A stretch of DNA of 64,000 nt from Campylobacter concisus (GTDB lineage Bacteria; Campylobacterota; Campylobacteria; Campylobacterales; Campylobacteraceae): positions 310,001 to 374,000 of the forward strand of contig NZ_PIRM01000001.1 in NCBI RefSeq assembly GCF_003049735.1, written 5' to 3'. How positions within the stretch are numbered: the stretch's first letter is position 1; every line of letters begins with the position of its first letter. Shown in pieces: positions 8,351-18,241 of this stretch. The translations under genes were made by a program, and so were the position numbers. The notes beneath the pieces were generated by a model. It made no database searches and had not been told where the DNA came from. It saw only the letters and a list, made by a program, of their open reading frames with translations.

Positions 8351-11300
8351 ATGTGGCAAAAAGTAGCACTTCTAGCACTTTTGGGAATGACAAATTTATA
8401 TGCTTTGAGCCTAAATGGTACTGCCGAGATAAAATCGCCCCTAAGTGTAGAATTTGGACTAGAAGATAAAGTAAGCAAAAATCTTGTTGGAACACTAAGC
8501 GATAAAAAGATCATCTCATGCCAGCCAGCACTAAATGGCATAGTAAAATTTAGAGATCAAAGTTTGCTGCTTTTTACAAAAGATATGCATGCAGGCATAG
8601 AGTATAGCTGCAAGCTGGAAAATGGTAGCATGGCTAGATTTACCACAGAAGAGTTTAATCTAGCAAATATAGAAAAACTAAGCGATAGTGCGTATATACT
8701 TAAATTTAACGACGAAGTGGATATAAGTACGATAAAAACTATCACAGTAAAAGGTGCAAATTTTAATGTAACTGAGTTAACTAGCACTAGCTTTGAGCTT
8801 AATCTTGATAAAAATATAAGCGAGCCCATTTTTGATCTAGGTGAGAATTTTGAGAGTAAATTTAAGGCCAAACTTGTAGGTGAGACGAGAGTAAAATTTA
8901 CAAACGAAGCAAAAGAAGAGAATGTAAATATAAACGCCAAAGCTAAAAGCCTTGAGATACCTGAAATTTATCCAGTAAGCCTTGATAATGGTATCTTGGG
9001 ATTTAGAATTTATCTAAAAAATTGGCTTGATGACGACATCAACCTAAAGAAATTTATAAACATAAAAGATGTGAAAAACTTTAGCATTAGTGATGTTACA
9101 TATAATGGTAGCGACGAAGAGAACTCGGAGTTTAATGAGTATTATTACTACATTGATATTACAAGCGATGAGTTTAAGCCACAAAGCAAATATCAAATCA
9201 CTATTAAACCTGGATTTGGTGATGATAGAAATGTCGTAAGAGAGGCAAGAAACTACGAAGTAACAGCAAGTAATTTTATGCCTTTTGCAAATTTTATAAA
9301 CAATGAGCCATACATATCAAGTGTCGGTGAGATCGGTATCAGAAGTGCAAATTTAGCTGAGCTAAATGTAAGTGTGGAAAGGCTTGCTGAACAAAATTTT
9401 AGATTTTTTTTAAATTTTAACTACGATAGCGAAAATCTAAGTAGCTTTAGTACTCAAGTAGCACAAAAGAGCTATAAGCTTGATGGTGCTTTAAATGAGA
9501 TCGCGCTTAACAAAATAAAACTTGACTTTGCAGGTTCAGGGGACGGTGTATATAAGATAAATTTAAACTACGGCAAAAACAAGAGCGTCTCAAAAGTGGT
9601 TTACTTAAGCGACATTGCCGTAAACGTCAAACTCGGCAAAGATGAAATTTTTGTCTTTGCAAACCGCCTTGGTGAAAATACAATGCTGCCAAATGCAAAT
9701 GTTAAAATTTATGGTGTAAAGAACGAGGAGGTTGCTGTTGGTGCTACAAATGATGAGGGTGTATTTAAATTTAATAAAAAAGATATCCACAAAATAGCCT
9801 CATCAGTCGTGGTTTCACTTGGCAAAGAGCAAAATTTCTTAATCATACAAGAAAATGAAGCACTAAATGATGCTCAATTTATCAGCCAAAATCCAAGTGA
9901 TACCATCGATGCCTATACGCATTTTGCGTCAAACATTATAAGGCCGAATGAGAGCTTACAGGGGGCAATTTATCTAAGAGATAGAGATTTTAAACCGCTT
10001 AAAAATATGCCAGTTAAGATCAAATTTATAGATCCGCAAGGAAAAAGTAGTAGTGAAATTTCACAAAATACAAATGATGCTGGCATGATAAATTTCGAAA
10101 AAGAGATATTAAGTGATCTAAGCGGTAGATTTAACATGCAAGTTATTTACGCTAGCAAAGTGATATCAAGCGTACCATTTTATGTCGAGAGCTTTGTGCC
10201 AAACAGGATCAAAAATGAAATTGTCCTTGAGTCGGAAAAATTTTTCAAAAACGATCTTTTAAGGGCCAATCTAAGAAGCAACTACCTTTTTGGCGGTGCG
10301 ACTAGTGAGCTTGATGGAAATTTACAAGTAGACTTTTTTGATGATGAATACAAAAATAGTGAATACAAAGAGTATAAATTTAAAAACGATACAATAAAAG
10401 CAAGCTCATATCCAGGCTATGTTAGTGATTTTACACTTTCAAAAGATGGCAAATCAAGCCATATTATAGACCTTAGTTTTAGTACTAAAAACGCACCTTC
10501 TATCATAAAAGGTGTTATAAATTTCAACGTAAATGACGATGGCAAGAACGTAAGCGAGGCAAAAAGCTTTACACTTTATCCATATAAAGATATGGTCGGA
10601 ATAGCCGCTAGTACGACATTTGCTGAGCCAAACGAGGATGTAAAACTAAGAACAGTCGTACTTGAGATGGCAAGTCAAAAGGCTGTCAAAGCAAATTTAA
10701 AATTTGATGTAAAACGTGTTTCATGGCAGTATCAAAGGGACGCAAACGGCTATATAAAATGGATACGAACACTAGAAGATATCGATAGTTTTTATAAAAG
10801 TAGCGGTGAGTTTGGGTATAAATTTACACAAAGCGGTTCATATGTGATCACTGCGACAAATTTAGTAAGTGGAGCAAGTACGAGCCTTGATATCGATGTT
10901 AGCGGATATAACTATTCAACTCTTGCACCTACAAAAGAGCTTAGCAGGTCTCAGATCAAGCTAAACAAAAGCGTTTATAAAAGAGGCGATGAGCTAAGTG
11001 CAGACATCAGTTCAGCCATAAAAGAAGGTATAGCTCTTGTCACGCTTGAGGATGCAGGTGTTAAGGCCTACAAGGTGGTTAAGATCAAAAACAACTCAGC
11101 AAATGTTAAATTTAAGCTTGATTTTGACTTTAACGGTCTTTATGTAAGTGTAAACATCTACCGCATGACTGATGCTGGGCTAACTCCGTTTAGAACATAC
11201 GGCAAAGTCTATGCAAATGGTGACAAATCTTCAAGAAAGATTGATCTTAGTCTTGATGCACCAAAAGCCGCAAAAAGCGATGAAAATATAAAAATTTCAC

Positions 11301-13471
11301 TAAAAACAAAGCCAAAAGCTTACGTAAATTTATTTATCACAGATGTTGGCGTGCTTGACATCACTTCACAAAAGCCGGCTGATCCACTTAAATTTTTTGA
11401 CAAAATTTTACCAGATGGCGTCTTTGACTACGACATTTATAATAGACTCACAAATTACAAGGTCGAAGGTAAAATACTAAATTTTGGTGGTGACATGACG
11501 GCGATGGCCATGGAGGCCAAGATGGCAAAACATGCAAGCCCGGTCGATAGTAAAAATGTAAAAACTTTTGCAAATTTGATAAGCCTTCAAGCAGACGACA
11601 AGGGTGAAATTTCATACGAGTTTAAAACACCAAATGGTTTTAACTCGGCTGTCAGAGTGGACGTTGTGGCAAATGATGAAAATGGCATGAACGCAGTAAA
11701 TAGTGAAATTCTTATAAAAGATGAAGTTATTATTAAGCCAAGTGTCGTAGTTTATCTCTTAAAAGGCGATGAACTAAATGCAAATTTAAGGCTCATAAAT
11801 ACAACAAATGAGGATAAAAATTTAACCATAAAAGTGGCTAGCAGTAAAAATTTAAGCATCAAGACAAAAGAAAATGCAAACTTAAAGCCACTTGAAAACA
11901 AGGCCTTTACGTTTAAAATTTCAGCTCTTGAGGCTGGTGCGGCCGAGTATAACGTGACTATAAGCGACAAAAACAGCTCAAAAACTGTCCAAAGCTTACT
12001 TGATGTAGTGAGTCCTTATACTATCAGCACCTATGCAAAAAGTAGTGTCTTTAATAAAGAGAACATGATCTCACTTCCAAAAGGCTTTCATAATGTTAGT
12101 ATAGATGCGTCAAGCTCTGTCTCAAGTGTGCTTTTGGCGGCTTCTAAAAATTTAGTTGAGTATCCTTACGGATGTGCAGAGCAAAGAAGTTCAAGACTGC
12201 TTGCACTTTTAAATTTAAAGCCAAAAGACGAGCTTGAAAAAAATGATCAAAAGAGGTTTATCACTCACGGTATGAGTGAGCTTGTCAAGATGCAAAAGCC
12301 AGATGGTAGCTTTGGCTACTGGAGCGATCTAGGCTACACAAATGCATTTGCAAATATCTTTACAACTGATGTATTGTTAGACCTTGAAGAGGCTGGATAT
12401 GAGCTAAATAAAAATGTAAAGCAAAGAGCATTAAATTCGCTCTTAAAATATACAAACACAGACATTGAAGCCCTATATGCTATTTATGTAAGCTCCCGCG
12501 CAAATGTTGCTGATAAATCAGTGCTAAATAAAATTTATGACCACAAAGCTTACAATACGACCGCACTTAATAAATATCTAATGGCAGCGGCTCTAAAGCT
12601 AAACGGCTTAAATGATGAAGCAAAGGTGGCGCTAAAAGATATCAAAAAAGCTCAGATAGCTGATTACAGCAGGGATTATTCTAGCTTTGGCTCAAAGATG
12701 AGAGACAATGCATTTATCTTGTATCTGCACGCAAAATATTTTGAGAAAAACGACTACTCAGATGATCTTGCAAATTTCTTGATCACAAATTTAAATGAGC
12801 TTAGCTCAACACAAGAGCGTGCATTTACCCTTAGAGCACTAAATGCTTACTTTGGCAAAGATGTTGGCGAGAAAAATAATAAATTTAAACTTAGCTACAA
12901 TGGCGAAAGCAAAGAATTTGATGGCCTTTTAAGCGTATCATTTACAGCAAAAGATGGAAATTTTACCATCACTCCACTTGGTGAAAACAAGCTATATGCC
13001 ACTATTTTAAGCTACGCTTATGTGCCACTTGAGATCAAGCACAAAATAGAGCCAAAAGAGCTTGATGTTTATAGAACGTTTGTCGATGAAAAAGGCAAAG
13101 AGCTAGGTCTTGACAGCCTAAGAGTAAATGATGTTGTCTATTCAAAAATAGTGATAAATTCTAAAGCTATGGTTAAAAATGGTGTAATAAACGAGATCGT
13201 AAGCAGCTGCTTTGAGCCAATAAATGAAAATTTAAGTGGCTTTAATAAGAATCTTAAAGATAGCATTGAGCTTGAATATCAGAGCATAAAAGATGATCGC
13301 GTTTTAAGTTTTTATACATTAGATAGTGACAAGAGAGAGGCTGTGCTTTACACACCTTATCGTGTAAGACTTGGCGGCAAATGCTCACTTGGCGCAGTCA
13401 CAACTGAAAATATGTATAACGAAAGACAAAACGACTACGACCTAGCTCAGCGAAGCTTTACTGTCAAATAA
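8351..13471 (+). CDS. Bacterial alpha-2-macroglobulin (YfhM-like), thioester type
   Basis: This is a large periplasmic protease trap of 1706 aa. An N-terminal signal peptide (MWQKVALLALLGMTNLYA) has no lipobox cysteine, unlike E. coli YfhM, so the protein is probably soluble or held by other contacts. Tandem macroglobulin-like beta domains occupy most of the length. The alpha-helical thioester domain contains YPYGCAEQR with the thioester-forming Cys1275 and Gln1278 of the CxEQ motif. The bait region cannot be defined by eye. It lies one base after pbpC with AAGGAGATAAA as ribosome binding site, so the two are co-expressed. The model from other bacteria is covalent trapping of proteases that breach the outer membrane while PBP1C repairs the wall. 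Confidence 0.93.
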   Translation: MWQKVALLALLGMTNLYALSLNGTAEIKSPLSVEFGLEDKVSKNLVGTLSDKKIISCQPALNGIVKFRDQSLLLFTKDMHAGIEYSCKLENGSMARFTTEEFNLANIEKLSDSAYILKFNDEVDISTIKTITVKGANFNVTELTSTSFELNLDKNISEPIFDLGENFESKFKAKLVGETRVKFTNEAKEENVNINAKAKSLEIPEIYPVSLDNGILGFRIYLKNWLDDDINLKKFINIKDVKNFSISDVTYNGSDEENSEFNEYYYYIDITSDEFKPQSKYQITIKPGFGDDRNVVREARNYEVTASNFMPFANFINNEPYISSVGEIGIRSANLAELNVSVERLAEQNFRFFLNFNYDSENLSSFSTQVAQKSYKLDGALNEIALNKIKLDFAGSGDGVYKINLNYGKNKSVSKVVYLSDIAVNVKLGKDEIFVFANRLGENTMLPNANVKIYGVKNEEVAVGATNDEGVFKFNKKDIHKIASSVVVSLGKEQNFLIIQENEALNDAQFISQNPSDTIDAYTHFASNIIRPNESLQGAIYLRDRDFKPLKNMPVKIKFIDPQGKSSSEISQNTNDAGMINFEKEILSDLSGRFNMQVIYASKVISSVPFYVESFVPNRIKNEIVLESEKFFKNDLLRANLRSNYLFGGATSELDGNLQVDFFDDEYKNSEYKEYKFKNDTIKASSYPGYVSDFTLSKDGKSSHIIDLSFSTKNAPSIIKGVINFNVNDDGKNVSEAKSFTLYPYKDMVGIAASTTFAEPNEDVKLRTVVLEMASQKAVKANLKFDVKRVSWQYQRDANGYIKWIRTLEDIDSFYKSSGEFGYKFTQSGSYVITATNLVSGASTSLDIDVSGYNYSTLAPTKELSRSQIKLNKSVYKRGDELSADISSAIKEGIALVTLEDAGVKAYKVVKIKNNSANVKFKLDFDFNGLYVSVNIYRMTDAGLTPFRTYGKVYANGDKSSRKIDLSLDAPKAAKSDENIKISLKTKPKAYVNLFITDVGVLDITSQKPADPLKFFDKILPDGVFDYDIYNRLTNYKVEGKILNFGGDMTAMAMEAKMAKHASPVDSKNVKTFANLISLQADDKGEISYEFKTPNGFNSAVRVDVVANDENGMNAVNSEILIKDEVIIKPSVVVYLLKGDELNANLRLINTTNEDKNLTIKVASSKNLSIKTKENANLKPLENKAFTFKISALEAGAAEYNVTISDKNSSKTVQSLLDVVSPYTISTYAKSSVFNKENMISLPKGFHNVSIDASSSVSSVLLAASKNLVEYPYGCAEQRSSRLLALLNLKPKDELEKNDQKRFITHGMSELVKMQKPDGSFGYWSDLGYTNAFANIFTTDVLLDLEEAGYELNKNVKQRALNSLLKYTNTDIEALYAIYVSSRANVADKSVLNKIYDHKAYNTTALNKYLMAAALKLNGLNDEAKVALKDIKKAQIADYSRDYSSFGSKMRDNAFILYLHAKYFEKNDYSDDLANFLITNLNELSSTQERAFTLRALNAYFGKDVGEKNNKFKLSYNGESKEFDGLLSVSFTAKDGNFTITPLGENKLYATILSYAYVPLEIKHKIEPKELDVYRTFVDEKGKELGLDSLRVNDVVYSKIVINSKAMVKNGVINEIVSSCFEPINENLSGFNKNLKDSIELEYQSIKDDRVLSFYTLDSDKREAVLYTPYRVRLGGKCSLGAVTTENMYNERQNDYDLAQRSFTVK

Positions 13472-13485
13472 GCCATATAAATTTC

Positions 13486-13503
13486 GGGGCGTTTAACCGC
13501 CCC
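13486..13503 (+). terminator. GC hairpin after alpha-2-macroglobulin
   Basis: GGGGCG and CGCCCC form a 6-bp all-GC stem with a 6-base loop, 14 bases after the stop. The run that follows is not T-rich, so it may be a 3'-end stabiliser or a weak terminator. Confidence 0.45.
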
Positions 13504-13591
13504 AAGCCCATATTTCCCCACTTTTGCAAAGATTTTTTTAAACAAATTTTAGATAACATTAAGCATTTTTTAAACGAAAGAGGATACAAAA

Positions 13592-16351
13592 GTGGCAGAA
13601 TTTTACAATGCAAAAGAGATAGAAGATAAATTTTATAAAATTTGGGAAGAACGCGGATACTTCGAGATAGACGCGAACAAAGATATCCAAAAAGATGGAC
13701 GTAAATTTTGCATTATGATGCCACCTCCAAATGTGACTGGCTCGCTTCACATCGGACACGCCCTAACCTTCACGCTCCAAGACATCATGACTCGTTACAA
13801 GAGGATGGACGGCTACAAGACGCTTTGGCAGCCAGGACTTGATCACGCTGGTATCGCTACTCAAAACGTCATTGAAAAGCAGCTCCTAGCACAAGGGATC
13901 AAAAAAGAAGAGCTTGGACGTGAGAAATTTGTAGAAAAAGTGTGGGAATGGAAGGAAAAAAGCGGCGGCATGATCGTGTATCAGATGCGCAAGCTCGGTA
14001 TCACTCCGGCTTGGTCTCGCCAGAGATTTACTATGGATGAGGGTTTAAGAAAAGCTGTAAAAAAAGCCTTTGTAAATTTATACGACAAAGGACTGATCGT
14101 TCAGAAAAACTACATGATAAACTGGTGTACGCATGATGGCGCTCTTTCTGACATCGAGGTCGAGCATAAGGAGAACAAAGGCAAGCTTTATCATTTGAGA
14201 TACTACTTTGCAGATGGACAAAATTTAGAAAACTATCAAGCAGAAGTATCGCATGATGAATTTGCTGGTTGCGATGCGAGTTCGAATGAAGCGTACTCTT
14301 CGTGCGTTGTAGTGAAGAACGAGCAGCAGTCTCCAGCAAAGGCGCATGCGAGACAAGGCGCTTATATAGTAGTTGCGACTACTCGTCCTGAAACATATTT
14401 TGGCGACACCGCTGTAATGGTAAATCCAAACGACGAGCGCTATAAAAATTTAATCGGCAAAAAAGTGGTGCTACCTATCATAAATAGAGAGATCGAGATC
14501 ATCGCCGACGAGCACGTTGATATGGAGTTTGGAACAGGTCTTGTTAAAGTCACACCTGCGCATGATCAAAACGACTATGAAGTTGGCAAAAGGCACGACC
14601 TTGAGTTTATTACTGTATTTGACGAAAAGGGCATTTTAAACGACAAGTGCGACAAATTTGCAGGACTTGAGAGGCTTGAGGCTAGAGACATCGTCATGGC
14701 CGAGCTTGAAAAACTTGGCAATGTCGAAAAGATCGAGGACTACGAAAACCAAGTAGGCTACTGCTACCGCTGCAAAAACGTCGTCGAGCCATATATCTCA
14801 AAGCAGTGGTTTGTCAAAAAAGAGATCGCAGATGAAGCGATACAAAAGGTCTCAGAGGGTCTTGCTAAATTTTATCCGCCGCACTGGATAAACAGCTTTA
14901 ACGCGTGGATGAGAGAGCTAAGAGACTGGTGTATCTCACGTCAGCTTTGGTGGGGGCATCAAATTCCTGTATTTTACTGCGATGATTGCGGTTATATGTG
15001 GGCTGACGAGGGTGAGCCGTGCGAGTGTAAAAAGTGTAAAAGTAAAAACATTCACCAAGATCCAGACGTGCTAGATACATGGTTTAGCTCTGGTCTTTGG
15101 CCATTTAGCACACTTGGCTGGGGCAATGAAAATGAGCTTAAAAATGAAAAATGGTTTGAGGGAGACCTCACCGAGTTTTATCCAAACAACCTACTAATCA
15201 CTGGCTTTGATATATTATTTTTCTGGGTTGCTAGGATGATGTTTCAGGGTGAAAATGCCCTTGGCAAGTTGCCATTTGACGATATTTATCTGCACGCGCT
15301 TGTAAAGGATGAATTCGGCAGAAAGATGAGCAAGAGTCTTGGTAACGTCATCGATCCGCTTGATAGCATAAATGAGTATAGCGCCGATATATTGCGCTTT
15401 ACGCTAACTCTTCTAGCCGTTCAAGGACGCGACATCAAGCTAAGTGATGCCAAGATGAAGCAGGTAAGAAATTTCACCAACAAGCTTTATAACGCAAGCA
15501 AATATCTTATGCTAAATGAGAGTAAATTTGAGAATTTAGAGGACATCAAGCTTCAAACAAAGCTTGGAATTTATATGAATAGCCGCTTTAACGAGTGCGT
15601 GAGAGAGGTGCGCGAAAATATTGACGCTTACCGCTTCAATGACGCTGCAAACACACTTTATAAATTCTTTTGGGATGAGTTTTGCGACTGGGGTATCGAG
15701 CTTAGCAAGGCTGATAAAGCGAGTGTAAAAGAGCTTGGAAGCATATTTAAAGAGGCGATGAAGCTGCTAAATCCTTTTATGCCGTTTCTCTCAGAGTATC
15801 TATTCCAAGAGCTTAGCGGCACACAGCTTGAAAACGCAAAATCAATAATGGTGATGAGCTACCCAGAGGTAAAAGAGCGAAATTTAGAAGTTGAGAAGAA
15901 ATTTGAGCTAGTTATCGAAGCGATCGTGGCTATTCGTCGTGCAAAAGCGACCATCGATCTTGGCAACTCAAAGATAGCAAAAGCCTTTGTTAAATTTAAT
16001 GAAAAAATCGACCTTGACGAGGTCAAAGAGTATATCAAGCTGCTTGCAAAATGCGAGCAAATCGGCTTTGTAGATGATAAGATCGAAAACTCAATAAGAG
16101 ACGTGAGCGAAAATTTAGAAGCATTTGTCACACTTGAAGGGCTTGATATGAGCGGCATCATCACAAGGCTAAGGTCTCAAAAGACAAAGCTTGAAAAAGA
16201 GATAGCTAAGCTTTCAGGCATGTTAAATAACCAAAATTTCGTGGCAAATGCGCCAAAAGAAGTTATAGAGACAAACAAAGAGGCGCTAGAGAGCGCTGAG
16301 GCTAAATTTAAAAAAGTATGTGAAGAATTAGAAGCTCTTGGAGAAAAATAG
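13592..16351 (+). CDS. valS: Valyl-tRNA synthetase with an unusual insertion
   Basis: This class I synthetase charges tRNA-Val and edits mischarged Thr. The catalytic HIGH motif is at residues 53-56 (in [11 protein letters not shown]), KMSKS is at 578-582, and the C-terminal coiled-coil arm (about 850-919) is present. The editing domain has the conserved [16 protein letters not shown]. Just before it lies an extra segment of about 45 residues (roughly 214-257), compositionally unlike the rest, at a point where family members go directly from LADG-like text to the TTRPET motif. The 919-aa total is longer than I expect for Campylobacter ValS by about that amount. The start is GTG at 13592 with AAAGAGGA upstream. 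The stop shares its last base with the metN GTG, so valS and metNI are co-transcribed. Confidence 0.97.
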   Translation: MAEFYNAKEIEDKFYKIWEERGYFEIDANKDIQKDGRKFCIMMPPPNVTGSLHIGHALTFTLQDIMTRYKRMDGYKTLWQPGLDHAGIATQNVIEKQLLAQGIKKEELGREKFVEKVWEWKEKSGGMIVYQMRKLGITPAWSRQRFTMDEGLRKAVKKAFVNLYDKGLIVQKNYMINWCTHDGALSDIEVEHKENKGKLYHLRYYFADGQNLENYQAEVSHDEFAGCDASSNEAYSSCVVVKNEQQSPAKAHARQGAYIVVATTRPETYFGDTAVMVNPNDERYKNLIGKKVVLPIINREIEIIADEHVDMEFGTGLVKVTPAHDQNDYEVGKRHDLEFITVFDEKGILNDKCDKFAGLERLEARDIVMAELEKLGNVEKIEDYENQVGYCYRCKNVVEPYISKQWFVKKEIADEAIQKVSEGLAKFYPPHWINSFNAWMRELRDWCISRQLWWGHQIPVFYCDDCGYMWADEGEPCECKKCKSKNIHQDPDVLDTWFSSGLWPFSTLGWGNENELKNEKWFEGDLTEFYPNNLLITGFDILFFWVARMMFQGENALGKLPFDDIYLHALVKDEFGRKMSKSLGNVIDPLDSINEYSADILRFTLTLLAVQGRDIKLSDAKMKQVRNFTNKLYNASKYLMLNESKFENLEDIKLQTKLGIYMNSRFNECVREVRENIDAYRFNDAANTLYKFFWDEFCDWGIELSKADKASVKELGSIFKEAMKLLNPFMPFLSEYLFQELSGTQLENAKSIMVMSYPEVKERNLEVEKKFELVIEAIVAIRRAKATIDLGNSKIAKAFVKFNEKIDLDEVKEYIKLLAKCEQIGFVDDKIENSIRDVSENLEAFVTLEGLDMSGIITRLRSQKTKLEKEIAKLSGMLNNQNFVANAPKEVIETNKEALESAEAKFKKVCEELEALGEK

Positions 16352-17307
16352 TGATAAAGATAGAAAATTTAAGCAAATTTTATGGTGATACGCAGATCCT
16401 TTTTGATATAAATTTAGAGGTTAAAAAGGGTGAAATTTTTGCTATCGTGGGACACAGCGGTGCTGGCAAATCAACGCTTTTAAGATGCATAAATGGACTC
16501 GAGAGCTATCAAGGTGGCAGCCTAAAAGTCTTTGATAAAGAGATAAAAAATTTAGATGAGACGCAGCAGAGACATTTAAGGCGAGATGTTGGGATGATAT
16601 TTCAGCATTTTGCTTTGATGGCTAGAAAAAACGTCTTTGAAAACGTCGCTACTCCGCTTAAATTTTGGGGTTATAAAAGCGATGAAACTGAAAAAAGAGT
16701 GAGAGAGCTTTTAAATTTAGTCGGTCTTGAAAGCAAGGCAAAAAGCTATCCAAGCGAGCTAAGCGGTGGGCAAAAACAGCGTGTCGCTATCGCTAGAGCG
16801 CTTGCTTTAAATCCTAAAATTTTACTAAGCGACGAGGCGACTTCGGCTCTTGATCCAAACACTACAAATCAAATTTTAGAGCTGCTTGAAAAGATAAACA
16901 AAGAGCTAGATATCAGCGTCGTCATCGTCACGCACGAGATGGAGGTTGTAAAATCGATCGCAAAACGAGCGATCTTGCTAGAAGGCGGCAAGATCATAGG
17001 CTCTGGAAGCATTGAGGAGCTATTTTTAAAGCCAGATGAGAAGATGAAAGAGTTTTTGGGCGAGGTTGAAATTTTGCCAAGCACTGGCACGAATATTAGG
17101 CTATTTTTTCCAAAAGAAGTGGCTCAAAATAGCGTGATCACACATATGGCTAGAAGCCTAAATATCGACTTTAACATAGTCTGGGGCAAGCTTGAGAAGC
17201 TAAACGAAAATGTTCTTGGCTCGCTTGTCATAAACATAGATGAAAAAGATAAAGAAAACGTGCTTAACTACATCAAGCAAAGTGGCGTTTTATGGGAGGT
17301 TGCTTGA
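16351..17307 (+). CDS. metN: Methionine ABC transporter ATP-binding protein MetN
   Basis: This is the cytoplasmic ATPase of a MetNIQ importer for D/L-methionine. Walker [10 protein letters not shown] is at residues 34-42, the signature LSGGQKQR near 139-146 and Walker [13 protein letters not shown] near 156-167. After residue about 240 comes an extra C-terminal region that fits the NIL/ACT-like regulatory domain, which binds methionine and inhibits transport when the cell is replete. The 318-aa length supports that domain being present. The start is GTG, overlapping the valS stop by one base, and the stop overlaps the metI ATG. Specificity for methionine is inferred from the MetI/MetQ neighbours and the NIL domain. 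Confidence 0.93.
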   Translation: MIKIENLSKFYGDTQILFDINLEVKKGEIFAIVGHSGAGKSTLLRCINGLESYQGGSLKVFDKEIKNLDETQQRHLRRDVGMIFQHFALMARKNVFENVATPLKFWGYKSDETEKRVRELLNLVGLESKAKSYPSELSGGQKQRVAIARALALNPKILLSDEATSALDPNTTNQILELLEKINKELDISVVIVTHEMEVVKSIAKRAILLEGGKIIGSGSIEELFLKPDEKMKEFLGEVEILPSTGTNIRLFFPKEVAQNSVITHMARSLNIDFNIVWGKLEKLNENVLGSLVINIDEKDKENVLNYIKQSGVLWEVA

Positions 17308-17981
17308 TGTTTGGTATTGATTTTTCTAAATTTCCAGATGTGTTTTCGAGGATACTGTTACCGGCTATCGGCGAGACACTATATATGAGCATAGTCTCTA
17401 CTCTGCTCGCCTTTGCCATAGGCCTCATACCTGCGGTTTTGCTCATACTTTCAGATAAAGATGGACTAAAGCCAAACAAGCAGCTTTATTTTGTGCTTGA
17501 TATCGTTATAAACGTGCTTAGAAGCTTTCCATTTATTATCCTCATCATTGTGCTCTTTCCAGTTACAAAAATGATCGTAGGCACAAGTATTGGCACCACA
17601 GCTGCGATCGTTCCGCTAACTATTGGCGCGGCTCCGTTTGTAGCAAGGCTCATTGAAAATGCTCTAAAAGAGGTTGATAAAGGCATAATTGAAGCTGCCC
17701 AAAGCTTTGGTAGTTCGAAATTTCAGATCATCTTTCGCGTGATGTTTGTAGAGGCACTTCCTGGTATCATCTCGGCATTTACGCTAACGCTTATCGTAAA
17801 TATCGGCTTTTCAGCGATGGCTGGTGCAGTTGGCGGTGGTGGACTAGGGTCTGTTGCTATAAATTACGGATATCAGAGATTTCGCCCAGATATCATGCTC
17901 TACACCGTGGTTATTCTTATCATTATGGTTCAAATTTTTCAAGTTTTAGGTAACTACTTATATAAAATTTCTAAAAAATAG
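17307..17981 (+). CDS. metI: Methionine ABC transporter permease MetI
   Basis: This is the inner-membrane channel subunit of the MetNIQ importer. It has five predicted hydrophobic helices and the EAA-type loop that docks on MetN (EAAQSFGSSKFQIIFRVMFVEALPG). Text such as LRSFPFIILIIVLFP and AGAVGGGGLGSVAINYGYQRF is diagnostic of MetI. I chose the ATG at 17307 (224 aa) because it overlaps the metN stop in the arrangement TGATG. An ATG 15 bases upstream lies inside metN without a better ribosome site. The gene is followed by about 260 bp holding the leader peptide and hairpins before metQ, so metQ expression can be tuned apart from metNI. Confidence 0.94.
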   Translation: MFGIDFSKFPDVFSRILLPAIGETLYMSIVSTLLAFAIGLIPAVLLILSDKDGLKPNKQLYFVLDIVINVLRSFPFIILIIVLFPVTKMIVGTSIGTTAAIVPLTIGAAPFVARLIENALKEVDKGIIEAAQSFGSSKFQIIFRVMFVEALPGIISAFTLTLIVNIGFSAMAGAVGGGGLGSVAINYGYQRFRPDIMLYTVVILIIMVQIFQVLGNYLYKISKK

Positions 17982-17999
17982 GTCTTTGTTTTTATCTGA

Positions 18000-18021
18000 T
18001 TTTAAGCTTTTTTCCTTAAAA
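18000..18021 (+). terminator. Weak hairpin after metI
   Basis: TTTTAAG and CTTAAAA form a 7-bp AT-rich stem around an 8-base T-rich loop. It is a possible weak stop for the valS-metNI transcript, and it overlaps the likely promoter of the metQ leader. Confidence 0.25.
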
Positions 18022-18022
18022 T
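18017..18022 (+). promoter_or_regulatory. Candidate -10 box for metQ leader
   Basis: TAAAAT lies 34 bases before the leader-peptide ATG, giving a predicted transcript start near 18029. No -35 is evident. It would allow metQ transcription apart from valS-metNI. Confidence 0.35.
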
Positions 18023-18056
18023 TGCCCGAATTAATTTTTAGCTGAAAGGATAAAAG

Positions 18057-18116
18057 ATGAAATCAGATATGTGCCACATGTGCCGCCTAGTAAAAAACGC
18101 GTTGTCGAAAGACTAA
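18057..18116 (+). CDS. Met/Cys-rich leader peptide (19 aa) upstream of metQ
   Basis: This short reading frame is preceded by a strong ribosome site (GAAAGGATAAAAG). It encodes MKSDMCHMCRLVKNALSKD, with Met at 1, 5 and 8 and Cys at 6 and 9, so five of the first nine residues are sulfur amino acids. The stop is two bases upstream of a set of mutually exclusive hairpins that end at the metQ Shine-Dalgarno. This is the layout of an amino-acid-responsive leader peptide: ribosome speed over Met and Cys codons would choose the RNA fold. A real small protein with its own function (the CHMC spacing could bind metal) cannot be excluded. The role is inferred from layout. Confidence 0.6.
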   Translation: MKSDMCHMCRLVKNALSKD

Positions 18117-18118
18117 TC

Positions 18119-18151
18119 TCTAAGCACAAAATTTCTTTTTAAGTGCTTAGA
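18119..18151 (+). promoter_or_regulatory. Proximal (alternative) hairpin of metQ leader
   Basis: TCTAAGCAC (18119-18127) is perfectly complementary to GTGCTTAGA (18143-18151). The second arm is also the inner part of the left arm of the long hairpin at 18129-18179, so only one of the two can form. The first arm begins two bases after the leader-peptide stop and would be covered by a terminating ribosome. Confidence 0.5.
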
Positions 18152-18179
18152 ACTAGCTTAAGCGCTTAAAAAGAAATTT
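18129..18179 (+). promoter_or_regulatory. Long hairpin in metQ leader (attenuator candidate)
   Basis: Bases 18129-18149 and 18159-18179 form a 21-bp inverted repeat with one G-U type mismatch and a 9-base loop. This is by far the longest stem in the non-coding DNA of this window. No T-run follows it directly, so it is not a textbook intrinsic terminator. It may act by setting which arm is free to interact with the downstream hairpin. Confidence 0.55.
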
Positions 18180-18196
18180 AATCCTCTAGCTTAAAT

Positions 18197-18238
18197 TTAT
18201 CCTTTTTTTGGTGCTTGGCAAATTTTAAAAAAGGATAA
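18197..18238 (+). promoter_or_regulatory. Hairpin sequestering the metQ ribosome binding site
   Basis: TTATCCTTTTTT (18197-18208) is perfectly complementary to AAAAAAGGATAA (18227-18238). The right arm contains the AAGGATAA that serves as Shine-Dalgarno for the metQ ATG at 18242. Pairing would block translation of the first metQ. Confidence 0.55.
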
Positions 18239-18241
18239 TAA

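Noticed and set aside
14031..14339. 102-codon minus-strand frame inside valS
   Set aside because: It is the antisense shadow of valS, including its GC-rich insertion; no ribosome site and no protein features.
18129..18179. Long leader hairpin as a simple intrinsic terminator of the metNI message
   Set aside because: No T-run follows the right arm; the next T7 run is about 24 bases on and lies inside the next stem, so a plain terminator is a poor fit.
18060..18240. A known SAM or cobalamin riboswitch upstream of metQ
   Set aside because: The region has simple inverted repeats after a short frame and lacks the conserved junction sequences expected of those riboswitches.
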